Both the position numbers and the translations under genes were made by a program. 64,000 nt of DNA, from contig BTRK01000002.1 of assembly GCA_036245805.1 (NCBI GenBank), positions 39,662,661-39,726,660 of the forward strand, in the 5' to 3' direction. Below the pieces are notes generated by a model. That model had not been told where the DNA came from. It ran no database searches and was given only the letters and a program-made list of their open reading frames with translations. This stretch comes from Pristionchus mayeri. Its lineage: Eukaryota > Nematoda > Chromadorea > Rhabditida > Neodiplogasteridae. Below, one piece after another: positions 55,762-64,000 of the stretch. How positions within the stretch are numbered: position 1 is the first letter of the stretch; each line of letters begins with the position of its first letter.

Positions 55762-56645
55762 TCAATGGTCTTTTCTTGATTTCGTTGTTAGTACGACCGA
55801 AACGTATCCCTCAGTTTCGGAAATTTGCTTGAGTTCAACACTTGTAGTAACCTAAAAAATGCATTAAAAATACGATATTCGCACAACGTATGTCTGTAGT
55901 GTAATGTGAATAGCGCAGGGAAGTTATGCAACGTTAGACAATTATTCTTACTGAGATAATAGTTTTAGAAGTCCAAAGTAACCAAAGAATTGTTGGTAAA
56001 CTTACTTGAAAGTCCGCCTCCACTAGGCGGAGCGTGTTATTGAAGGGGTTTGCGAGAGCTTCTGATAGTCGGCGAGCAAACTTGTAGTCATACCCCCAAT
56101 GCAGCCGTATTTCGAAAATCGGCACTAATTGCAGAGCCTCCGTAAGAAAAGCACGATCCAAATCATTGCCTAAAAATGATGTATGATCATGTTTTCCACC
56201 AATGGTCCAATAAATCTTCACTCAGTTCAAGATTAATTATTTTGCAAATAATCGCCTCATTACATACCTTATGAATCGACTATAATTAAACGTAACCATA
56301 ATGCAGTTACTTATAATATCTCTCAATCAGATAAATCTCACTTCGAACGCACAGCAAATATGAAGAGCCAGTTGGATTGACAACGACCAGTTTTCGAATA
56401 TGGAAAGCACGAATGATTTTGAAAATGTTCTCTCTGCAATATTGTGGAATACACAGTGATCAGAACAATTTTAGTTATTCAAATACAAGGCACATTGTCG
56501 CCCAACCTTTTCCGTTTACTTAATCCGGATTCATTTGTGAGTACAATCGTATCAATGGACTTGTCTCCCAAGTAATTTGCCTCCCAAGTGACCTCCGGTA
56601 TGGCAACGTTTGGTAGTAGAGAGACGAGATCTTCAGAGCGCTGAA
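55762..56645 (-). CDS. F-box-associated-like orphan gene, 3' part only
   Basis: Four minus-strand exons are readable: SLLPNVAIPEVTWEANYLGD with SIDTIVLTNESGLSKRKR (56,640-56,510); ENIFKIIRAFHIRKLVVVNP with SSYLLCVRSEIYLIERYY (56,438-56,320); FLTEALQLVPIFEIRLHWGY with LSEALANPFNNTLRLVEADF (56,170-56,005); and VTTSVELKQISETEGYVSVV ending RKDH-stop (55,850-55,762). The alternation of hydrophobic strands with short polar turns resembles nematode F-box-associated (FBA/FTH) proteins. The N-terminal F-box is not found: immediately upstream begins a 4-kb nested palindrome. The family assignment is by style, not by motif. Confidence 0.5.
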
Positions 56646-56669
56646 GATTGTATTGCTTTATCAGAGGAA

Positions 56670-59600
56670 ATCTGAGAGAACCGAGATACGTCCGTACAGC
56701 ATAAAACTAGCCTATGCTGGAAATGTGTCCCTGGGTACTTTTTCACGTAGATCATGAAAATCGACCTTAGGAAGCGGTATCTCTGACCTCTCATTTCCTG
56801 TAGCGCGCCTCAACGGCGAGGTCGGTTTTTCTATATTGTGAACGGCTGCTCCAAACCCCGTACATATATAGTAATTCTGAAAGATCTCGTCGAGATGAGC
56901 ATTTTTCCTGTTGGAAGTGAAGGGCTAGCTCATCTGCGAAAAAAGTTACGGTCATTTGAATGTTCAAAATTGATGCCCTGAGAAAACGGTGTCCGATAAC
57001 AATCCAATTTTCTTTTTATTCAATTCCTCGTGCAATTTTACCCCTGCGCGCAAATTTAAATTAAAATCGGGTGTGGTATATGGAACGAAATTTTCGAAAG
57101 AATATAGCGAAGTCGAGATTTTTTGGCCAAAAAATACGATTTTTTATTCCTACAATTTTTCTTTCACGTTTTGGTGAGGAGATATGTGCATATTCGTTTT
57201 CTACGGGTCGAAATACACCAGAAAAAAATTAATTCTGCTAATTCTGAGATTATCGATTTTTGACCTTAAGAGACCCTCCACGAGAGAACGTAACAACTGT
57301 GCAGAGGTCCACGGATGGTCAAAATTCAAATAATTTTGGTTCTTTTTTCCTGAAGTGTAGGCCCCGAGTGCTGATTGACGGCCGCAATAACTAAGGCTGG
57401 GGGTCGATTTTGTAAAAGTTTCAGGTACCTCCCATTTTTGGGGTCGAAAAAGTCGATATCTCAGAATGACATGGCATATAGATTTCCTGACGTATTTTCA
57501 CTCGTAGAAACCGAATTTTGATATCCGAACTCTAAAAAATGCGAAATAAAAATTATAGCTTCGAAAAACCACTTTTTTGACCATTTTTTCGATATTTTCG
57601 AAATGTTAGAATTTTGTGCGCAGATTTTCAATACGATTTTTGTAATCTACGCATTGAAATAGCTTTTGCTACAAAAATTTAGAATTAAAAAAAAATAGGA
57701 CTTTTGAGATATTTTGATCCGAAGTTCGATTTTGGGGTCAAAATTGCAAACATGTCGCCATGCCGAAGGCTGAAGTTTCACCAACTACTCCTGTAATGGT
57801 CCGAAAACGCTTCAAGGTAGCTAAATTAAGCATTCTCTCCATATTCCCACATCGAAATAGTGGGAATTGAACAAAAATGAAAATTGTGTTTTTCTTCCAC
57901 CTCATGGGGGACCAAAATATTCGAAATTTAAAAATGTAGAGGGAAGATGTTTCCTGACATATTTTGACTTGCTGAGTTCGAATATGAATGCGAAAGACTA
58001 CGAAAACGTCTTTTAACGTTGACATGATTTTCCAAATTTTTATTTTCGAAAATCGAATTTTGGGATTTTTTAAATTTCGATTTCTACTAGTTTGTCAGGC
58101 AACAAGTATGAAGCAAATGATTGCACGAATCATATTCAAGCATTTTCGGACCATTAGAGGTGTAGATGGTGAAAATTCAGCCTTCGGGATGACGACATTT
58201 TTGCAATTTTGACCCCAAAATCGAAATTAGGATAAAAATATCTCAAAAGTCCTATTTTTTTAAATTCTAATTTTTTGTAGCAAAACCTATTTCAATGCGT
58301 AGATTTCAAAAATCATATTGAAAATCTGCGCACAAAATTCTAACATTTCGAAAATGTCGAAAAAATGGTCAAAAAAGTGGTTTTTCAAAGTTATTTTTAT
58401 TTCGCATTTTTTAGCGTTTGGATATCAAAATTCGGTTTCTACGAGTGAAAATACGTCAGGAAATCTATATGCCATGTCATTCTGAGATATCGACTTTTTC
58501 GACCCCAAAAAATTTGAGGTACCTGAAACTTTTTCAAAATCGACCCCCAGTCTTAGTTGTTGCGGCCGTCAATCAGCACTCGGGGCCTACACTTCAGGAA
58601 AAAAGTACGGAAAATATTTGAATTTTGACGATCCGTGGACCTATTACATTCTCTGGTGGAGGGTCTCTTAAAATCATCGAAAAATCGATGATTTTAAGGC
58701 CAAAAATCGATAATCTCAGAATAAGCCGAATTAATTTTTTTCTGGTGTATTTCGACCCGTAGAAAACGAATATGCACATATGAGTGACTATCTGAGAGAA
58801 CCGAGCAATATCACCCATAGGCCGTACAGCAAAAAATAAAGTGTTGATTTTAAGATGTCCCTAGGAGTAACCTTTCACGTAGAGTTCGAAAATCGACCTT
58901 AGGAAGCCGTATCTCTGACCCCTGATTTTTTGTGGCGTGCCTCAACGCTGAGGTCGGTTTTTGTAAATCGTGAACGGATGATCCAAACCCCACACATAGA
59001 TAGTAATTCTTAAATAACTCGACGAGATAAGCATTTTTACTGCTAGCTCATCTGCGAAAAAAATTGTGGCCCTCTGAAATTTGAAAATGTATGTCCTGAA
59101 AAGGTGTTTCAATGTGTGTCATTTTAATTATGATTATTAGATTCCCCGTGAAAAGTTACCCCTGGAACCAACTTTTAGTGAAAAAATTCGTGCCCCATAG
59201 GGTCTCCTAAATCAAAGAAAAGGAAAGTTGGTTCTCTTTTCGCAAATATATGAAATTTTAAGCCGAGCAACAGCGAAATCCGATAAACTCTATGCAGTTT
59301 CTAACAATACTAGGGTAGGGTAAAAATATAACACAGGAAAAACGACCATAATCTCAATTCGAGAAAATTCGATTTTCTTAACTTCGATTTTTTGCATGTT
59401 TAGAGTCATATATCTTTTCCATTTCGATATGAACACATGTTCCTCTGTAATACCAGAATTACGTAGAAAATTGGGAATTCGTATCGAACTTGAAAAGATA
59501 TATGAGTCTAAACAATCAAAAAATCGAAGTTCAGAATATTCAGAACGAATTTTCTCGAATTGAGATTATGGTCGTTTTTCCTGTGTTATATGTTTACCCT

Positions 59601-60665
59601 ACCTTAGTATTCTTAGAAACTGGATAGAGTTTATCGGATTTCGCTGTTGCTCGGCTTAAAATTTCAGATATTTGCGAAAAGAGAACCAACTTTCCTTTTC
59701 TTTGATTTAGGAGACCCCTATGGGGCACGAATTTTTTCACTAAAAGTTGGTTCCAGGGGTAACTTTCCACGAGGAATCTAATAATCATAATTAAAATGAC
59801 ACACATTGAAACACCTTATCAGGATATACATTTTGAAATTTCAGAGGGCCACAATTTTTTTCGCAGATGAGCTAGCTTTTCACTTCCAACAGTAAAAATG
59901 CTTATCTCGTCGAGTTATTTAAGAATTACTATCTATGTGTGGGGTTTGGATCAACCGTTCACGATTTACAAAAACCGACCTCAGCGTTGAGGCACGCCAC
60001 AGAAAAACATGTGTCAGAGATACGGCTTCCTGAGGTCGATTTTCGAACTCTACGTGAAAAGTTACTCCTAGGGACATCTTAAAATCAACACTTTATTTTT
60101 TGCTGTACGGCCTCTGGTCAGTTCTCTCAGATAGTCACTCATATCTCCTCACCAAAACGTGAAAGAAAAATTGTAGGAATAAAAAATCGTATTTTTTGGC
60201 CAAAAAATTTCGACTTCGCTATATTCTTTCGAAAATTTCGTTCCATATACCACACCCGATTTCCATTTAAATTTGCGCGCAGGGGTAAAATTGCACGAGG
60301 AATCGAATGAAAAGAAAATTGGATTGTTATCGGACACCGTTTTCTCAGGGCATCAATTTTGAACATTCAAATGACCGTAACTTTTTTCGCAGATGAGCTA
60401 GCCCTTCACTTCCAACAGGAAAAATGCTTATCTCGACGAGATCTTTCAGAATTACTTTATATGTATGGGGTTTGGAGCAGCCGTTCACAATATAGAAAAA
60501 CCGACCTCGCCGTTGAGGCGCGCTACAGGAAATGAGAGGTCAGAGACACCGCTTCCTAAGGTCGATTTTCATGATCTACGTGAAAAAGTACCCCTAGGGA
60601 CACATTTCCAGCATAGGTTAGTTTTATGCTGTACGGACACTACAAGGAATATCTCAATTCTCTCA
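56670..60665. repeat. 4-kb nested palindromic complex A[B-C-B'][D-E-D']A'
   Basis: The outer pair A (about 56,670-57,180) and A' (about 60,145-60,665) share 'ccgtacagcataaaactagc' and its inverse. Pair B (about 57,180-57,760) and B' (about 58,190-58,785) share 'ttttctacgggtcgaaatac' and its inverse around a 430-bp centre. Pair D (58,786-59,350) and D' (59,560-60,140) share 'atcttaaaatcaacacttta' and its inverse around about 210 bp. A and D are themselves diverged homologues: both contain 'atcgaccttaggaag' and 'gaggtcggttttt'. All open frames of 60-98 codons here arise from these arms. No transposase coding was recognised. Confidence 0.88.
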
Positions 60666-60776
60666 GAATTGCTCTGTTATTCATGTAAATATAGTGCGCA
60701 CAAAGAATGTTCAAAGAAGTTAGGTTCATCTTTGTCAGTTATTATTTGGAGAATAATTTGAATATTGTTACAGATT

Positions 60777-60968
60777 TCAACTAGCCTTCTTGCCATTGTA
60801 GAGCGCATATTCGACTGGATGGTGAGAACGAAGGTGTGTCATATTAGCAGCCATATGCGTGGTACTGTTCGTCCGATACACGAGCTTGTGACACAGTGAG
60901 CACTTGTAGCATTGGGTGCAGACGGATCCAAAGATACGCATGAATGAAACCTTCTTTTCTTGGGACAT
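60777..60968 (-). CDS. BED-type zinc finger protein or exon, 63 aa
   Basis: The minus frame from ATG 60,968 reads MSQEKKVSFMRIFGSVCTQC, then CSLCHKLVYRTNSTTHMAAN, then MTHLRSHHPVEY, ending NGKKAS-stop. The C-x2-C followed by NST..M..NM.HLRSHH (a C2H2 finger with the 'T-x-M/L-x2-H-L-x3-H' signature) is typical of BED fingers found in hAT-type transposases and their domesticated derivatives. The protein ends after one finger, so it may be an exon of a larger gene or a transposase relic. A diverged MITE lies just ahead of the ATG. Confidence 0.55.
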   Translation of the reverse strand: MSQEKKVSFMRIFGSVCTQCYKCSLCHKLVYRTNSTTHMAANMTHLRSHHPVEYALYNGKKAS

Positions 60969-60984
60969 GTCCTCGGGCTGAATT

Positions 60985-61092
60985 GGAGTTCATAACTCGG
61001 ACCGCGGTCTCTTCATTTATCTCTCTTTCTAGACCGGTAGATCGGCAAGATATTGCATAGAATGAAGAGACCGTGGTAGGCCTCGAAAAAAT
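60985..61092. mobile_element. Diverged MITE family 1 copy
   Basis: 'gagttcataactcggac', 'gcggtctcttcatt', 'agaccggtagatcgg' and 'aatgaagagaccgtggta' match family 1 internally; the right end has decayed. It occupies the proximal 5' region of the BED ORF. Confidence 0.65.
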
Positions 61093-61099
61093 GGTGAAT

Positions 61100-62040
61100 C
61101 GCAATGATAGAGGCGAATAAAGTGGGGAGACGACCTGCCTGATCGAGATATAGATTCACATGGGACGAAAAAATGCATGAAGCTACTGTGAAATTAATGA
61201 GGGAAAATATGTAATTTAGACCCGAATCGTGTACAATAAATAAATGGCTCCATATTCGAAGAGCTTCTGTACAAACTGTGGATGCGAAAAGATCGTTAAA
61301 AGAGCATGCATAGTAACGCATTGTACCACCCAAATGAGGGTGTGACGGTGAAAAACAACAAAAAAAAGAAATTCGCGCGAAAAGAAGCAGAACTGAAGTG
61401 CGCCAGAGGAGAAAGAAATGGCGCGGGAAAAGAAAGGTAGTGAGAGAGCATGCGAAATAGAGAGAGGCGCGAGTGAAAGTGGAAACGCCGGCAAAGAGCT
61501 AGATAGCGATCGGCTTGGGAATTCCAACCTGCTCTCTCCAGCCGTCTGAAAAAATAGATCAACGGGTTATCTTTGGACACACCGCTCCTGAGCAATATCT
61601 GCATCTAAAAACCATCACATGTTGTCTTTAATTTGCATGATGACTGAAAAACGAATCCATCCAGAGCCACTGTTCAGCTGCTAAAAATGATCAATAACGG
61701 CGTAATGAGCGTGTATTAGTAATGATAGAACGAACTCGGGTTTAAAATCCGCATAAGATACACAGGAGCGCGCCTGCAAAGTGACTTGTGTCTCTTCTCT
61801 CCCGCACTCTCTCTATCGAGATAGGCGGAATGAACAGTCAGTGCACGAAGGCAGAGACTAACACAGGAATCTCGAATCATACATCACACGCTCATAATGA
61901 TAAGAGGGACGAGCAAGCGCGTTGTACGCGCGAATTCTATCGATTGCCCGCGCCGTGTTCTTATTATGCGATTTCTAGAAACATTCATGACCAATTCTCG
62001 AAAATGTCATAAATTCGCTGAAAGAAAATTTATCGCGCTT
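61100..62040. other. Intergenic, no gene supported
   Basis: Long minus frames (61,013-61,604) are low-complexity Ser/Leu/Phe-rich, caused by GA-rich sequence on the plus strand (61,380-61,500). A MITE-like inverted pair ('cactctctctatcg' / 'cgagatagg') is near 61,805. Confidence 0.35.
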
Positions 62041-62057
62041 CATTTATGTTTTCAGTA

Positions 62058-63686
62058 ATGGGAACCGAAACGCTTCTGAAAATAACGAAGAAGGAGCAGC
62101 TACCGAAGGATACACTGGTGCACCAGACTGCTGATGGTACGAAAATTCGAAAGGATTCGATAGGTCAAGATTCTAGTAACTGTTTTTTTTGCATTTCCCT
62201 TCTGGGTTGTGCAAAAAGTTTACGGTTTCTTCATTCCACATAATCTCTCGCACTGTCTTACCGGCTAGAGAGTATGCGGAATGAAGAGACCGTAAAGTTT
62301 TTGCACAACCCAATTTCCCACACTCTTTCGAATGGTCGACTGATGAAAGGAAAGAGAGAATGCGCACACTGATGAACATAATGGTCCACAAACGATCCAT
62401 TTTTAGGAACCGTATTCTTTAATAAATACATATCGCCCGAGCGATTATACGTGAAATTCCTGTGAGTTCTCTTGAATTATCGGGGTGCATCATGTTTTCC
62501 CAGGGGAAAGGAAATTGATGCACAATTACCGGGACAATACATTCGATCAATAGCTGCGCACGGGAATGAAATATATTTCTCGTCGGATCTTGTAAAGGTG
62601 TGTTTGAATTTTTTCTGCAGTTTAACAATATAGAAACATGACTTAAGGTATACAAAGCTTCATTCAATCCCTTTGACGGCATTATAATTACGTATCTCCG
62701 CGATAAGAAAGAGGTGGGATAATGCAAATACACATCTTCAGCAATGTTTTCAAGGATGAAGAGTTTCACGCCTGGGGATTGTGCAGTCGAATTAGGCATG
62801 GTAAAACGTTCGCATATCGCATTTGGGCGGATCCCGATAAGGATGGAATTATCATCGATGTTCCGAACAAGGGGATGGAGGGACTGAAATTGGTAGAAAT
62901 TCACAGGCAATTTGAAAAAAATGACGGAATTAAGAAATGTAATCAGATTTTAGAGGAAAGGCAATTTATCGTAACAAAACCACTTCGAAGACCAAAAGAT
63001 TTGTACGGAGGTTAGGCGATAATGTAGTCGTGCTTGAGGATGTGAGTTCTTTGTCTTTAAAGATCTGACTTCGGGATAAGGTATCGCCAATTGTTCCACT
63101 CTGATAATACAGTGGTAGAGTTAGAGGAACAATTTCACGATATATCCCACACATCGTCTCGTAGCTCAGCCAGTTTAGACAGTGGGTATAATGAATTGCC
63201 GATTGCCTGAATTGTAGGCATCTGTATCGTTTGCATGTGCATTCCTGCACATAATTCATTAAATTATTGCAGTTTGCAGTAGTTTACGCCAGTGAGTCAT
63301 GCCCATTCATTTACATTTCATTTGGCAATGATGAATTGCACATTCTTGACACAAGAACGCTAACATTTCAACCTACTCTGAAGCTTGAGTGAGTCTGCTG
63401 ATTGCAATGACTAATTTAAAATTTCAATTAACTTTTAAGAAAACATTTTAAATAATCTTTAGAAAACCTAATTTCGGAACATTTCAGAGGCGTCAGACAC
63501 CTTTGGTACGTCGACTGCATTCACGACGGAGAGGTCTTATTCTTACTCTTATTTTTATTATTGTTATTATTCTTTATTCACCAATTTATTCTTATTCTTA
63601 TTCTTTATTCAAAGGTCACTGCCCACGATCTGATGGGAGACGATTACTACTGGGTGGCTGCGGAACTTCCACAAGAAAATAACTGA
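62058..63686 (+). CDS. Uncharacterised multi-exon protein, paralogue of the 17-kb gene
   Basis: Block order matches the 17-kb gene. MGTETLLKITKKEQLPKDTL (from 62,058; an upstream ATG at 62,046 is possible). KEIDAQLPGQYIRSIAAHGN then EIYFSSDLVK (62,506-62,599; cf. VEIVAQLPGD..AHGNDIYF). VYKASFNPFDGIIITYLRDK (62,648-62,715; cf. IYKAVLSPPNAITVSYLRDQ). DEEFHAWGLCSRIRHGKTFA and YRIWADPDKDGIIIDV (62,755-62,930). GVRHLWYVDCIHDGE (63,488-63,536; cf. KVYIKSIVGIHDGV). VTAHDLMGDDYYWVAAELPQ, ending ENN-stop at 63,686. The counterpart of the 17-kb 'LVFLAEPSKLFVL' exon is not seen. The last intron is a TTATTCTTA-type simple repeat and the first carries a MITE. Unknown function; conservation of both copies indicates a real coding family. 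Confidence 0.6.
62204..62312. mobile_element. MITE family 3 ('gggttgtgcaaaaagttt')
   Basis: Ends 'gggttgtgcaaaaagtttac' and 'gtaaagtttttgcacaaccc' are inverted around a core like that of families 1 and 2 ('cttcattcc' / 'ggaatgaag'). In intron 1 of the 62-kb gene. Confidence 0.85.
63535..63615 (+). repeat. TTATT-rich simple repeat
   Basis: Irregular repeats of 'ttattctta' make up the whole of the short last intron of the 62-kb gene. Confidence 0.9.
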
Positions 63687-63689
63687 ATT

Positions 63690-64000
63690 TTTGGATATAT
63701 GATAGGTCGAATGTTGTATTTTAACGAAAATGTGAGTATCGATGAAAAGTTTATTTAAACGACTAAATTGAAATATAATGATGTCCCCCGTCCACTATTT
63801 TACATCATTCGACGAACATATCGACAAATATGGTTCGCAATGTGTTTCGAAACGGATGTTTTCCATTGACGGCGCCATGGCTCGCCTCCTCTCGTGAGTG
63901 ATAAGGGAAGACGAAGAGATGCACATACATTATTCACTATCGATTGCACATTTCTTGACGCTGGATGTTTTTAACATTTGAATAATTGCATTGCTTGATC
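63690..64000. other. 3' flank, no gene seen
   Basis: No supported feature after the stop codon of the 62-kb gene up to the window end. Confidence 0.4.

Noticed and set aside
56989..60337. Almost identical 62-codon frames on opposite strands (MSDNNPIFF...)
   Set aside because: Mirror images within arms A and A' of the nested palindrome; no start context, splicing or homology.
61013..61604. Overlapping minus frames of about 100 codons
   Set aside because: Ser/Leu/Phe low complexity arising from GA-rich plus-strand sequence; no conserved motif.

Overview
The window is a stretch of nuclear DNA from an invertebrate, most likely a nematode. A diplogastrid such as Pristionchus is my best guess. 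The evidence is small multi-exon genes with GT-AG introns, a caenacin/NLP-like Gly-Tyr secreted peptide, RTE-type LINEs with short 3' microsatellite tails, a mariner element, and a very high load of palindromic non-autonomous transposons. There is no prokaryotic signature such as operons, Shine-Dalgarno sites or CRISPR. Genus-level placement is inference.

Layout. 1-16.4 kb: a head-to-tail array of five minus-strand copies (E, A, B, C, D from left to right) of an orphan four-exon gene encoding a small multi-pass membrane protein. A LINE with one in-frame stop (5.77-8.72 kb) lies inside the last intron of copy B; other introns hold MITEs. Copy C has lost its second exon to a palindromic element and copy D has a frameshift near its end. 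17.2-18.6 kb: an uncharacterised multi-exon gene whose paralogue is at 62.06-63.69 kb. 18.68-18.94 kb: a 60-aa secreted Gly/Tyr/Trp-rich peptide gene. 19.47-23.02 kb: two eIF2alpha-kinase-like 3' fragments in opposite orientation around a 5'-truncated LINE. 23.65-25.36 kb: a 1.7-kb TA-flanked element with ~560-bp inverted arms. 26-29.5 kb: almost only repeats, plus an orphan exon of the Cys-rich gene found at 48.7 kb. 29.83-29.99 kb: a two-exon fragment of the VWA gene found at 52-55 kb. 30.45-35.62 kb: a gene for a THAP-like/transposase-derived protein with an acidic-basic tail, cut in exon 4 by a decayed mariner (31,787-33,036). 35.8-38.7 kb: a convergent gene with alpha/beta-hydrolase (arylacetamide-deacetylase-like) C-terminal homology but no visible catalytic elbow. 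40.4-41.07 kb: a secreted beta-trefoil/fascin-like protein of 170 aa. 41.3-48.7 kb: mostly nested palindromes, two carrying tRNA-like B-box modules. 48.7-51.7 kb: a five-exon secreted Cys-rich protein of 208 aa. 52.09-55.29 kb: a secreted von Willebrand factor A protein (minus). 55.76-56.64 kb: the 3' half of an F-box-like orphan gene whose 5' side is occupied by a 4-kb nested palindrome (56.67-60.67 kb). 60.8 kb: a BED-type zinc finger ORF.

The genes do not form a pathway. The coherent story is genome dynamics: recent tandem and dispersed duplication of orphan families, with introns repeatedly hit by foldback/MITE families. Two such families can be defined from the sequence by 8-bp target-site duplications and further elements by TA duplications. 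Exon coordinates were read by eye and may be off by a few bases.
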